DNA from: Demequina capsici
GTDB lineage: Bacteria; Actinomycetota; Actinomycetes; Actinomycetales; Demequinaceae
Length of the DNA stretch: 64,000 bases
Direction of reading: 5' to 3'
NCBI RefSeq assembly: GCF_032102965.1
Contig: NZ_CP134880.1
Span: 186,001 to 250,000, forward strand
Shown: piece by piece, positions 51,347-60,265 of the stretch
Layout: each line of letters opens with the position of its first letter
How positions within the stretch are numbered: position 1 is the first letter of the stretch
Translations under genes and position numbers: made by a program
The notes under the pieces: generated by a model
Told to the model about the DNA's origin: nothing
Databases searched by the model: none
Seen by the model: only the letters and a program-made list of their open reading frames with translations

Positions 51347-51850
51347 TCAGACCTCGCCGAGCTCGGGGTGCGGCTTGCCAGGGGTGACGGGCGGCAGCGC
51401 CGACCACGGGAAGGTGATCCACAGGTCGGTGCGCTTGAACACGTAGTCGGGGTCGATCACGGAGCGTGACTTGGCGAACAGCACGACGGTGCGGACCTCA
51501 GCGGCGTACTGCTCCATCAGCGACTTCACGAGCGCGAGCGTCTCGCCCGTGTCGGCCACGTCGTCCGCGATGAGCACCTTCATGCCGCGCATCGCCTCGG
51601 TGTCCAGCAGCGGCGGGAGCACCACGGGCGCGGGGAGCCGCTCGTCGATGCCGGTGTAGAACTCGACGTTGAGCGTGCCGACGCCCTTCGTCCCGAGCGC
51701 GTAGGACAGGGCGCCGCCGACGGGCAGCCCGCCGCGCGCGACGGCGACCACCAGGTCAGGCTCGTAGCCGGAGTCCGCGACCATCTGTGCCAGCTCCCGT
51801 GACGCCTCGCCGTAGCCCTGCCACGTGAGCACCTCGCGCTCTTCGCTCAT
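51347..51850 (-). CDS. Purine-type phosphoribosyltransferase family protein
   Basis: The 167-residue protein has the PRPP-binding loop VLIADDVADTGETL (92-105) and the upstream VVAVARGGLPVGGALSYALG, typical of type I phosphoribosyltransferases. It resembles the archaeal/actinobacterial hypoxanthine/xanthine group (FYTGIDERLPAP, FPWSALPPV at the end). It would salvage purine bases, but substrate assignment is tentative. Its ATG overlaps the TGA of the sensor kinase gene, and the response regulator gene follows after 37 bp, so it is embedded in the two-component operon. Confidence 0.88.
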   Translation of the reverse strand: MSEEREVLTWQGYGEASRELAQMVADSGYEPDLVVAVARGGLPVGGALSYALGTKGVGTLNVEFYTGIDERLPAPVVLPPLLDTEAMRGMKVLIADDVADTGETLALVKSLMEQYAAEVRTVVLFAKSRSVIDPDYVFKRTDLWITFPWSALPPVTPGKPHPELGEV

Positions 51851-52671
51851 CCGTCTTCTCCTGGTTCCGGGCCGGCCACAGGCGCCGACGTTGAGGTGAG
51901 GCTACCCTCCCGAGGTCCCAGTGGCATTCGCGCCCTGACCAGGAATCCGCCGCCCGCCTTCGGGCCGGCAGTGAGCGTGCCGCCGAACGCGCTGGCGCGC
52001 TCCGCCATGCCTGCGATCCCGAGTCCCGCACCGTCGCCGCGCGCGGCCGCGCCACGGCCGTCGTCCGCGACGGTGACGGCGAGCGCGTCGGCCTCCCACG
52101 TCAGCTGTACGAATGCCTTCGGGGACGGGCCGGCATGCTTGAGGACGTTGGTGAGCGCTTCCTGGACGATGCGGTAGGCGGCGAGTCCGGCGCCGATGGG
52201 TGCGGGGCGTGGGGTGCCCGTCGTCACGTAGCTGACGTCGAGCCCGCCGTCACGTGTCGCGGCCACGAGCGCCGGGATGTCGGTGAGTGACGGCTGCGGG
52301 CCCAGCTGCGCCTCGCCGTCGGCGTCGCGCAGCACGCCGAGCAGCGCCCGCATCTCGGTGAGGGCGGAGCGGCTGACGTCGGCGATGGTCTCGAGGCCGC
52401 GCAAGGCAGCATCGGGGTCGACTCGGCCGGCGAAGCGGCCCCCGTCGGCCTGCGCCACGACGACGGACAGGGTGTGGGCCACGACGTCGTGCATCTCGCG
52501 CGCGATCCGGGCTCGCTCGACGGAGGCGGCGAGCTCGAGCGCGGCGGCGGCGTCCCGCTCCTTCACGGCCTCGAGCTCGGCGGAGCGGCGCCGTTCGGCG
52601 CGGAGCTGCAGCGCCAGCCGTACCGCGACGGCCGCTGCGATGAGCGCGAGCGCCGTGACGAGCAAGGTCAT
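51847..52671 (-). CDS. NarL-type sensor histidine kinase (HisKA_3)
   Basis: The 274-residue kinase has one N-terminal transmembrane segment (residues about 3-20), a coiled-coil stretch, and a HisKA_3 domain whose His61 lies in REMHDVVAHTLSVVVAQADGG. The ATP-binding part shows YRIVQEALTNVLKHAG, VADDGRG and GAGLGIAGMAERASAFGG. It lacks an extracytoplasmic sensor, so it may read its signal within the membrane or from the exporter, as BceS-like kinases do. TAGGGT 6 nt before ATG suggests a leaderless mRNA. It is cotranscribed with the phosphoribosyltransferase. Confidence 0.93.
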   Translation of the reverse strand: MTLLVTALALIAAAVAVRLALQLRAERRRSAELEAVKERDAAAALELAASVERARIAREMHDVVAHTLSVVVAQADGGRFAGRVDPDAALRGLETIADVSRSALTEMRALLGVLRDADGEAQLGPQPSLTDIPALVAATRDGGLDVSYVTTGTPRPAPIGAGLAAYRIVQEALTNVLKHAGPSPKAFVQLTWEADALAVTVADDGRGAAARGDGAGLGIAGMAERASAFGGTLTAGPKAGGGFLVRARMPLGPREGSLTSTSAPVAGPEPGEDG

Positions 52672-52677
52672 GAGGTC

Positions 52678-52683
52678 ACCCTA
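52678..52683 (-). promoter_or_regulatory. -10 box, leaderless start of the NarL-type kinase operon
   Basis: TAGGGT on the minus strand is followed by GACCTC and the ATG at 52671. Confidence 0.5.
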
Positions 52684-52740
52684 GGGCGCTGCTGTCCACA
52701 GGCGCCACGGCCGACCCTTTGCTCCGATTTGTCCGAATGC

Positions 52741-52746
52741 TAGCGT
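52741..52746 (+). promoter_or_regulatory. -10 box for the small membrane protein gene
   Basis: TAGCGT lies 43 nt before the ATG at 52790, in the 118-bp gap divergent from the kinase gene. The leader would include a weak Shine-Dalgarno (CAAGGG). Confidence 0.35.
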
Positions 52747-52789
52747 CTGCGGACAGCCTGGGGGACTCGACGGCGGACAAGGGCATCAC

Positions 52790-53134
52790 ATGACACAGCA
52801 TCTTCACTCGACCACCTTCACGATCGGAGGTGTGCATCCGCTGCCTCTCGCGCTCGCGGTGGGGCTCGCGTTGGCGCTTGCGGGTGCTGCCTGGCTGCTG
52901 CTCCGTGACCGCGGCGCGAAGGCGCGCGTCCAGCAGGATCAGCCCTCGGCGCCCACGTCGGGCGTGGTGTTCGAGCCGGAGGTGGAGTGGACTCCCGAGG
53001 ACTCGGAGTCGTTGCGGCAGGCGTTCGAGGGTCGGTCTGCGTCCGCACAGCATGGCGGGGAGCCGGATCGCGATCCGGGAGCCGGTTCCGCGGCTGTGAG
53101 CGAGCGCGAGGCGTTCGCCGATCGTGAGGCGTGA
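52790..53134 (+). CDS. Small membrane-anchored protein of unknown function
   Basis: The 114-residue protein has a short N-terminal tail, one transmembrane helix (about 17-38: HPLPLALAVGLALALAGAAWLLL) and a polar, acidic cytoplasmic tail with EPEVEWTPEDSESLRQAFEGRS. I do not recognise a family. The next gene begins within 80 bp, and a GTG overlapping this stop (GTGA at 53131) would couple the two. The pair is probably cotranscribed. Confidence 0.65.
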   Translation: MTQHLHSTTFTIGGVHPLPLALAVGLALALAGAAWLLLRDRGAKARVQQDQPSAPTSGVVFEPEVEWTPEDSESLRQAFEGRSASAQHGGEPDRDPGAGSAAVSEREAFADREA

Positions 53135-53211
53135 ACTCGGGGTCGCATCGGGTGCAGAAGCCGCCGTGGTGCGTTCTCATGGAAGGGGCGGAATCTGACG
53201 AAGGAAGTGTC

Positions 53212-53814
53212 ATGGCACCTGAGGACGCGCAGGGCGATGATGCTCTGCTGAGCGCGCTCGAGCAGGCGCTCGCGGGCGAGGAGCCGTGGCGGCCCCGCAT
53301 GGATCCCGTGGCACCCGCGTCAGCCGGTCGGGATGAACCGTCGGTCGGGCGAGAGGTGCCGTCGGTCGGCCGGGACGAGCCGTCGGCAGCGCACGAAGCC
53401 GGGCAGGACGGTTCGCGTGCCGGGCGGGAGGTGCCGTCAGAAGGGTCGCGCGCAACATTGGACCGCGCAGCGATGCCATCGCCCGCCTTGCCGGGACGAC
53501 GCCCGGGTGAGGCGCTCGAGACGCGGACGCACCCCGCGGCCGGAGTCCGTGCATTGGTGCGGGACTGCGGAACCTCGCGCCTCGACGGGCGCACGCACGT
53601 GCTCCTGATCTCCGACCAGGCGCCGCTGGTGCTAGGTGGCCTGTTTCCTCGGGTGGCTCCGGCCATCGCGGAGAGGCTTGGCTCCGACGGGTACACCTGG
53701 GAGGAGCTGGTGCACCTTCACGTGACGGCGCCGGGACGGGTCTGGGAGGACGTGCTTCGCGTGGCGCGCGACACGCTCGCGCAGCTGGCCGAACCGCAGG
53801 CGCGGACCGGCTGA
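53212..53814 (+). CDS. Hypothetical protein with short internal repeats and a conserved C-terminal domain
   Basis: ATG 53212 is preceded by AAGGAAG; a coupled GTG at 53131 in the same frame would add 27 residues. From 53212 the product has 200 residues. An acidic N-terminus (MAPEDAQGDDALLSALEQALAG) is followed by repeats of the form GR(D/E)(E/V)PS (four or five copies, residues about 40-75) in a region likely to be disordered. The C-terminal 75 residues (THVLLISDQAPLVLGGLFPRVAPAIAERLG, then YTWEELVHLHVTAPGRVWEDVLRVARDTL) look folded. The family is not recognised. The preceding gene encodes a small membrane protein. Confidence 0.65.
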   Translation: MAPEDAQGDDALLSALEQALAGEEPWRPRMDPVAPASAGRDEPSVGREVPSVGRDEPSAAHEAGQDGSRAGREVPSEGSRATLDRAAMPSPALPGRRPGEALETRTHPAAGVRALVRDCGTSRLDGRTHVLLISDQAPLVLGGLFPRVAPAIAERLGSDGYTWEELVHLHVTAPGRVWEDVLRVARDTLAQLAEPQARTG

Positions 53815-54036
53815 CCGGAGCTCCGTAGGCGACGTGGCCCTGAACGGCTGCCCAGGGCGTCTGCCCTGAACCGCGACTTCGCGCCGCATCGCCGCAGCGC
53901 ACCGCACCGCCGCCACGCGCCCCCTGGCGAGCGGCGCCGGTACTCTGGCACCGCGCCAGGCAGCTCCCCGCCGGGGCTTCCCGCCGGGGCTTCCCGCATC
54001 GGCGCGACCACGACCGCCACACACGAGAGCGCCGCC
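53815..54036. other. Intergenic region upstream of the GH2 gene
   Basis: This 222-bp stretch has no credible gene. It contains GCCCTG/CAGGGC dyads near 53838-53862 that could form small hairpins, a -10-like TACTCT at 53941-53946, and a 13-bp direct repeat (CCGCCGGGGCTTC) near 53978-54001. Confidence 0.6.
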
Positions 54037-57000
54037 ATGAAGACTGGATCCGTCCGAGTCCGCCGTGGCATCGTGCTGGGCGCCGCGATCGCGCTCGTCG
54101 CGGGCTTCGTCGCCTTCGTGAGCTGGCCCTCGAGCGCACGGCCATGGGCCGGTACTCCTGAGACGTTCGAGGTGAACCGCCTGCCCAGCACGGCGCGGAC
54201 CATCCCCGTGGCCGACGCCCAGACGGTCCAGAGCGTCGGCGCGACGGTGGCCGAGAGTCAGTCGCCGTGGCTGATGTCGCTGAACGGCGCGTGGTCGTTC
54301 CGCTGGTCCCCTGACGAGGCGTCGGCGTCGCTCGACTTCGTGGATCCGGCGACCGACGTGGACGACTGGGATGTGGTCCAGGTGCCGCATCAGTGGCAGC
54401 TCGACGGGTACGGCGACTCCGCGACGGGTGACCTCGCCTACCTCGACACGGTGTACCCGTGGCAAGGATATGAGGACATCGAGCCGCCTGCGACGCCTAC
54501 CGTGGGTGCCTCCGTCGGCTCGTATCGACGCGAGGTGACCCTCCCCGACGGCTGGTCGGGGCGGCGCACGATCCTCGCGTTCCAGGGTGTGAAGTCGGCG
54601 TTCACCGTCTGGGTGAACGGCGTCGAGATCGGGTACAGCGAGGACAGCTACGCGCCCGCCGAGTTCGAGGTCACCGACGCGCTGCATGCGGGCGTGAACA
54701 CGATCGCGGTGAGGGTCTTCCGCTGGTCGGACGGGTCGTGGCTGGAGAACCAGGACCAGATCGACCTCAGCGGGATCTTCCGCGACGTGGAGATGTACTC
54801 GGTGGGCGACGCCCACCTCGAGGACGACACGGTGACGACCGACGTCCACGACGACCTGCAGGGCGCCACGGTCACGACGGTGCTTGACGTGTCGAGGGCG
54901 GAGGGCGAGGCCGACGCGGTCCGCGTGACGCTGCTCGATCCCGCCGGTCAGCAGGAGGGCATGACCGAGGTCGTGCTGCCCGCGGGCGGCTCCTCGCCGG
55001 TCGAGGCGAGCCTCGAGGTGCCGGATGCGCGGCTGTGGACCGCGGAGACGCCCGATCTGTACACGCTCGTCTACGAGCTCCTGCGCGGTGACGAGGTCCG
55101 CGAGACGGTGGCGACGCGCATCGGCATCCGCGAGTTCCAGATCGTGGACGGGCAGATGCGTCTCAACGGTCATGTGCTGGACATCAAGGGCGTGAACCGG
55201 GGCGAGATGCAGCCGGACGTGGGGCAGGCGCTCACTGAGGAGCAGATGCGCGCCGACCTGATCGCCATGCGTCAGGCGAACATCACAGCGGTGCGGACGT
55301 CGCACTATCCCGCGAGCCCGACCCTGTACCGTCTGGCTGACGAGATCGGCATGTACGTGATGGACGAGGCGAACGTCGAGACGCATGGATTGCGCCCGTT
55401 CCCTGAGGGCTCCCCGGAGTGGGACGGGGCCGTGCTGGACCGGATCTCGACCATGTATGAGCGCGACAAGAATCACGCGTCCGTCCTGTGGTGGTCGCTC
55501 GGCAACGAGGTGGGCCCCGGCGAGGTTTTCGCGCGAGCCGCCGACTGGCTGCGAGCGACCGATCCGGGTCGGCTGGTGCATTTCCAGGAGGACAGCACGG
55601 TCGCTGACATCGATGGCGTCTTCTACCCGACGCTGGACGAGCTCGAGGCCCGTGCGCAGGCGGGGGGCGCTCGCCCGTGGATCATGACCGAGTATCAGAT
55701 GGCGATGGGCAACTCGGTCGGGGGGATCGAGGACTACTGGAAGGTCGTCGACTCGTCCCCGACCATGCAGGGAGGGTTCGTCTGGGACTGGGCGGACCAG
55801 GCGATCCGGCTGCCGGTCGAAGGCGGCGTCGATGGGCTGCCGATCACCGACGACACCGGTGCGACCTACTTCTCGTACGGGGGCGACTGGGGCTCGTACG
55901 CGACGTCGGGTGCCTTCGAGCTGAACGGCCTCGTGCTGCCCGACCGCACGCCACAACCCGAGCTTGCGGCGGTTGCGGCGGTGTACGCGCCTGTCGAGCT
56001 GGTCGACTCGGACGCCGTGGCGGGCCGTGTGGAGCTTCGCAACGAGAACCTGGTGACTGACCTGGCCGCGTACGACGTGACGTGGACCTTGGAGGCGGAC
56101 GGCTCGGTGGTGACGGCCGGCACCCTGGACCTGTCCCTCGCTGCGGGCGAGACGGCTTGGGTGGGCCTGCCCGTCTCGGCGGCCGACGCGGTGGTGCGCG
56201 GGGCGGAGCACGTCGTCACGCTCGAGTTCCGTCTGAAGGGGGCGACGGCGTGGGCAGATGCCGGCTTCAGGGTGGCGGCGTTGCAGGTGGCGTTGCCCAC
56301 CTCGGCGGACGCGTCGGTGGACGCATCGTCGGGCGCGGCGGCGCCAGGGGATCCGGTCTCAGGGGATGCCGACGAGGCCGGGAGGACCGGGAGCGTCGGG
56401 GCCGCGGGGACCGAGCCGCGCGTCGATTCGGGCGCGGGGACGGATTCGCCGGGGGCCCTTCAGGTGCGTCGCTCAGGAGGGTCGGTCACTGTGACGGGAG
56501 ACTCGGTGGCCGTCGCGGTGGACGAGTCGACGGGCGCGCTCGTCTCGTACGAGGTGGACGGGCGGGAGCTCCTGGCCGGCGCCTCCGCTGCGGACTTCTG
56601 GCGGGCGACCACGCAGAACGACGAGTGGAACGGCCTTGCCTCGGCGGCGCGACAGTGGCGGAGCGCAGGCGCGAACCTCGATGTGGGGGACGTGCGCGTG
56701 TCCCGCGGCGCGGCCGGCTCGGTGATCGTGACCGTGGAGGCGCAGGTGCCGGTTGACGGCGACCCTGCCTACCGCGTCGTCTACGCGGTGCAGCCGGACG
56801 GTGCCGTGGTGGTGGACGTATCGCTGGGTGCGGCGGACACGGCTGCGGAGCTCCCGGCGATGGGCGTGGAGCTGCTGGTCGACCCGACGCTGACGGATCT
56901 CACCTGGTTCGGGGATGGACCGGGCGAGTCCTGGTCGGATCGCACGGTGGGCACCCTCCTTGGAACGTGGTCCTCGACGGTGGCGGACCAGCTGTTCCCC

Positions 57001-57372
57001 CAGGTGGTGCCGCAGGCGACGGGCAACCACACCGGGGTCCGATGGATCTCGTTGACCGATGCGTCGGGCACGGGCCTGCAGGTGGTGTCGCTCGGAGGCC
57101 CGCTGCAGGCGGCGGCGCTGCCTGTGAGCGAGGCGGCCATCGAGGCGGCCGCGCATCCGTACCAGCTGGTGCTCGACGACGCAGCGGTTCATCTCACGAT
57201 CGACGCCGTGCAGCAGGGCGTCGGCTTCAGCTGGGGTCCGCGGGCGGTGCCGTCGGGCACGGTCGCCGCGAATGAGGCGCATGCGGTGCGCTGGGTGCTG
57301 CGCGGCGTGACAGCAGCCGACGACCGGGCGGCGGAAGCACGGGCGGCCCGGACGGCGCACGCGGTCGACTGA
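54037..57372 (+). CDS. Membrane-anchored glycoside hydrolase family 2 enzyme, LacZ-like with altered sugar pocket
   Basis: The 1111-residue protein starts with a signal anchor ([23 protein letters not shown]), so it should act outside the cell. LacZ-type domains follow: sugar-binding ([22 protein letters not shown]), TIM barrel with acid/base Glu491 (WSLGNEVG) and nucleophile Glu552 ([10 protein letters not shown]), and a C-terminal Bgal_small_N domain after a Ser/Gly/Asp-rich insert of about 60 residues (about 755-815). The metal ligands Glu448 and His450 (DEANVETHG) and His423 (SHYP) are kept. Two sugar-contact histidines of LacZ, His357 and His540, are replaced by Gly389 and Met555. It may act on a different beta-glycoside than galactosides. 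Confidence 0.9.
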   Translation: MKTGSVRVRRGIVLGAAIALVAGFVAFVSWPSSARPWAGTPETFEVNRLPSTARTIPVADAQTVQSVGATVAESQSPWLMSLNGAWSFRWSPDEASASLDFVDPATDVDDWDVVQVPHQWQLDGYGDSATGDLAYLDTVYPWQGYEDIEPPATPTVGASVGSYRREVTLPDGWSGRRTILAFQGVKSAFTVWVNGVEIGYSEDSYAPAEFEVTDALHAGVNTIAVRVFRWSDGSWLENQDQIDLSGIFRDVEMYSVGDAHLEDDTVTTDVHDDLQGATVTTVLDVSRAEGEADAVRVTLLDPAGQQEGMTEVVLPAGGSSPVEASLEVPDARLWTAETPDLYTLVYELLRGDEVRETVATRIGIREFQIVDGQMRLNGHVLDIKGVNRGEMQPDVGQALTEEQMRADLIAMRQANITAVRTSHYPASPTLYRLADEIGMYVMDEANVETHGLRPFPEGSPEWDGAVLDRISTMYERDKNHASVLWWSLGNEVGPGEVFARAADWLRATDPGRLVHFQEDSTVADIDGVFYPTLDELEARAQAGGARPWIMTEYQMAMGNSVGGIEDYWKVVDSSPTMQGGFVWDWADQAIRLPVEGGVDGLPITDDTGATYFSYGGDWGSYATSGAFELNGLVLPDRTPQPELAAVAAVYAPVELVDSDAVAGRVELRNENLVTDLAAYDVTWTLEADGSVVTAGTLDLSLAAGETAWVGLPVSAADAVVRGAEHVVTLEFRLKGATAWADAGFRVAALQVALPTSADASVDASSGAAAPGDPVSGDADEAGRTGSVGAAGTEPRVDSGAGTDSPGALQVRRSGGSVTVTGDSVAVAVDESTGALVSYEVDGRELLAGASAADFWRATTQNDEWNGLASAARQWRSAGANLDVGDVRVSRGAAGSVIVTVEAQVPVDGDPAYRVVYAVQPDGAVVVDVSLGAADTAAELPAMGVELLVDPTLTDLTWFGDGPGESWSDRTVGTLLGTWSSTVADQLFPQVVPQATGNHTGVRWISLTDASGTGLQVVSLGGPLQAAALPVSEAAIEAAAHPYQLVLDDAAVHLTIDAVQQGVGFSWGPRAVPSGTVAANEAHAVRWVLRGVTAADDRAAEARAARTAHAVD

Positions 57373-57519
57373 TCGGGCGCGCCATCGTGCAGCCCGCCTC
57401 GGGGGCATGCGAGCGCCACGACCGCGCCAGGTCCCCGGCCGCGGGCACGCCGGCTTCCCGACGGACCGGGCTGCGGTGGCCATGCACGCTCTGCGCTCGG
57501 AGTCCTGCACGCGCGCGGG

Positions 57520-57525
57520 TACCCT
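57520..57525 (+). promoter_or_regulatory. -10 box upstream of purL
   Basis: TACCCT lies 41 nt upstream of the purL ATG. A GTGAGGA near 57555 could serve as ribosome binding site. This supports independent transcription of purL away from purSQ. Confidence 0.45.
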
Positions 57526-57566
57526 GGTTCGGTAATCCATCGCCGGACTTTCCCGTGAGGACATCC

Positions 57567-59894
57567 ATGACCGACACCACCACGCCCGCCGCGCCCGCGC
57601 ACGTGCCCGACACCGTCGAGAACGCCGCCGCGACGCCGGACCAGGAGATGCCCTGGGCCGAGCTGGGCCTGAAGGCGGACGAGTACGACCGCATCGTCGC
57701 ACTGCTCGACCGTCGACCCACAGCGGCGGAGCTCGCGATGTACTCCGTCATGTGGTCGGAGCACTGCAGCTACAAGTCCTCCAAGGTGCACCTCAAGCAG
57801 TTCGGTGAGAAGACCACCGACGACATGAGGAAGCACCTCATGGTCGGCATCGGCGAGAACGCCGGTGTCGTGGACATCGGCGACGGCTGGGCCGTGACCT
57901 TCAAGGTCGAGTCCCACAACCATCCGTCCTATGTGGAGCCCTACCAGGGCGCCGCGACCGGCGTGGGCGGCATCGTCCGCGACATCCTCGCGATGGGCGC
58001 GCGCCCGGTGGCCGTCATGGATGAGCTGCGTTTCGGCGAGATCGACCACCCTGACACCGCCCGCGTCGTCCATGGCGTCGTGTCCGGCGTCGGTGGTTAC
58101 GGCAACTCGCTGGGCCTGCCCAACGTGGGCGGCGGCGTCGTGTTCGACTCCTGCTATCAGGGCAATCCGCTGGTCAACGCGCTCTGCGTGGGTGTGATGA
58201 GGCACGAGGACATCCACCTGGCCTCCGCCGAGGGCGTGGGCAACAAGGTGGTGCTGTTCGGTGCGCGCACCGGCGGCGACGGCATCGGTGGAGCCTCGAT
58301 CCTCGCGTCGGAGACGTTCGAGGATGGTGTCCCCGCCAAGCGCCCGTCCGTGCAGGTGGGCGACCCGTTCATGGAGAAGGTGCTCATCGAGTGCTGCTTG
58401 GAGCTGTTCGCGGCGGACGTGGTGAAGGGCATCCAGGACCTGGGCGCTGCGGGCATCTCCTGCGCCACGTCGGAGCTCGCCTCCAACGGATCGGGCGGCA
58501 TGCATGTGTGGCTGGACGACGTCCTGCTGCGTGACCCGACGCTGAACGCGGGCGAGATCCTGATGTCGGAGTCGCAGGAGCGGATGATGGCGGTCGTCGA
58601 GCCTTCGAAGCTCGAGGAGTTCCTCGCGATCACCGGCAAGTGGGACATCGAGACCGCTGTGGTCGGCGAGGTCAACGACTCCGGTCGCCTCACCATCGAT
58701 CACCACGGTCAGCGGATCGTCGATGTGGACCCTCGCACGGTCGCGCACGAGGGACCGACCTATCACCGTCCTTACGCACGTCCGGCCTGGATGGACGGCC
58801 TTCAGGCCGACCATGCGCCGTCGCTTCCCGAGGACCCCGACGAGCTGCGTGCGGCCGCGGTCGAGCTGCTCGCGTCGCCGAACCTGGCGGACCGCAGCTG
58901 GGTGACCAGCCAGTACGACCGCTATGTGCAGGGCAACACCAAGATGGCACGCCCCGACACGACGGGCGTGATCCGCGTGGACGAGTCGACGGGCCGCGGC
59001 GTCGCGATCGCCACCCGTTCCAACGACCGCTTCACCAAGCTGGACCCGTACGCGGGCGCGGGCCAGTCGCTCGCTGCCGCGTATCGTGCGGTCGCGATCG
59101 CTGGTGCGACGCCCGTGGCGGTCACGGACGGGCTCAACTTCGGCTCGCCTGAGGATCCGGATTCGATGTGGCAGTTCGCGGAGGCCATCCGAGGGTTGGC
59201 CGATGCGTGCCAGACGCTCGGCGTCCCGGTCACGGGTGGCAACGTGTCGCTCTACAACGGCACGGGCGAACCCGGCCGGATCGACTCGTCGATCAACCCG
59301 ACGGCGATCGTCGGGGTGCTGGGCGTGTTCGACGACGTCACGCGCGCCACCCCGTCGGGCTGGCGCGAGGGCGGGCAGGTGCTGTACCTGCTGGGCACCA
59401 CGCGTGACGAGCTCGACGGCTCGCAGTTCGCGGCGCTTCAGGGCCACTTGGGCGGTCTGCCGCCTGTAGTCGACTTCGAGGCGGAGAAGGTGCTGGCGGA
59501 GGTGCTGGTCGCCGCTTCTCGGGACGGCCTGATCGACGCCGCGCGTGACGTGAGCGAGGGTGGCCTCCTTGCTGCGGCATCGCTCGGCGCCCTCCGCTAC
59601 GGGGTGGGTGCGCGCATCGTCGTGGACGAGATCTGCAAGCGTGACGGCATCACCGCCGCCCAGGCGCTGCTCAGCGAATCCCAGGGCCGCGCACTGGTCG
59701 CCGTGCCGCGTACCGAGGAGCCGCGCTTCACCGCGATGCTGGAGGCACGCGGCGTTCCGGCGCTTCGTGTGGGCGTCACGTATGACCACGAGGCGAGCTC
59801 GGAGGCAGCGCTTGAGTTCCAGGGCCTGTTCGCGCTCCCGCTGGCGGAGCTGGAGCAGGTCTGGGCTGAGACGATCCCGTCCCGTTTCGCCTGA
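57567..59894 (+). CDS. purL: Phosphoribosylformylglycinamidine synthase subunit PurL
   Basis: ATG 57567 gives 775 residues, the normal size for the short (Bacillus-type) PurL that needs separate PurS and PurQ. Family blocks include [22 protein letters not shown] (substrate and ATP site), [43 protein letters not shown] and [13 protein letters not shown]. It makes FGAM from FGAR in purine synthesis. Its stop overlaps the next gene by one base (TGATG). Its partner genes purS and purQ are 55.5 kb upstream on the same strand. Confidence 0.97.
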   Translation: MTDTTTPAAPAHVPDTVENAAATPDQEMPWAELGLKADEYDRIVALLDRRPTAAELAMYSVMWSEHCSYKSSKVHLKQFGEKTTDDMRKHLMVGIGENAGVVDIGDGWAVTFKVESHNHPSYVEPYQGAATGVGGIVRDILAMGARPVAVMDELRFGEIDHPDTARVVHGVVSGVGGYGNSLGLPNVGGGVVFDSCYQGNPLVNALCVGVMRHEDIHLASAEGVGNKVVLFGARTGGDGIGGASILASETFEDGVPAKRPSVQVGDPFMEKVLIECCLELFAADVVKGIQDLGAAGISCATSELASNGSGGMHVWLDDVLLRDPTLNAGEILMSESQERMMAVVEPSKLEEFLAITGKWDIETAVVGEVNDSGRLTIDHHGQRIVDVDPRTVAHEGPTYHRPYARPAWMDGLQADHAPSLPEDPDELRAAAVELLASPNLADRSWVTSQYDRYVQGNTKMARPDTTGVIRVDESTGRGVAIATRSNDRFTKLDPYAGAGQSLAAAYRAVAIAGATPVAVTDGLNFGSPEDPDSMWQFAEAIRGLADACQTLGVPVTGGNVSLYNGTGEPGRIDSSINPTAIVGVLGVFDDVTRATPSGWREGGQVLYLLGTTRDELDGSQFAALQGHLGGLPPVVDFEAEKVLAEVLVAASRDGLIDAARDVSEGGLLAAASLGALRYGVGARIVVDEICKRDGITAAQALLSESQGRALVAVPRTEEPRFTAMLEARGVPALRVGVTYDHEASSEAALEFQGLFALPLAELEQVWAETIPSRFA

Positions 59895-60265
59895 TGGTCC
59901 CGCGCCGGCGCATCCCGGTGGCTGCTGGTAGGGCTGCCGTGGCTGCTTGGCGTGCGGCTGCGGATGAGGGCTCTGACGTTGAGCGCGTGACGACGGCGAC
60001 GGCGGTGCGGTTCCTGCTCGAGGAGCTCTCGGTGCGCGCTCCCGGCCGTTCGGTCGAGGTGCGCGTGCCGCCGTTCGGTGCTGTCCAGTGCATCGAGGGG
60101 ACGACTCATACTCGTGGCACTCCTCCTGCGGTGATCGAGACGGACGCGGCGACGTGGTTGTCGCTCGCGACCGGCGCGCTCGTATGGTCCGACGCGCTGG
60201 CCGATGGTCGGTTGCAGGCCTCGGGCGAGCGCACCGACCTCACTGCGCTGCTGCCGTTGGTGTGA
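59894..60265 (+). CDS. SCP-like (sterol carrier family) small protein
   Basis: The 123-residue protein overlaps the purL stop by one base. It has VRFLLEELSVRAPGRSVEVRVPPFGAVQCIEGTTHTRGTPPAVIETDAATWLSLATGALVW, the pattern of the bacterial SCP/sterol-carrier-like domain found next to purine genes in many actinobacteria. DALADGRLQASGERTDLTALLPL is the usual C-terminus. No enzymatic function is known. Its last 160 bp are read in the opposite direction as the C-terminal end of the HNH gene. Confidence 0.85.
   Translation: MVPRRRIPVAAGRAAVAAWRAAADEGSDVERVTTATAVRFLLEELSVRAPGRSVEVRVPPFGAVQCIEGTTHTRGTPPAVIETDAATWLSLATGALVWSDALADGRLQASGERTDLTALLPLV

Noticed and set aside
53830-53862. Alternating hairpins from GCCCTG/CAGGGC repeats, suggestive of an attenuator
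   Set aside because: Stems are only 6 bp and no leader peptide or known riboswitch pattern accompanies them.
53632-59789. Very long minus-strand frames opposite the GH2 enzyme and purL
   Set aside because: Both plus-strand genes have intact family motifs; the antisense products show only the compositional bias of complementary GC-rich codons.
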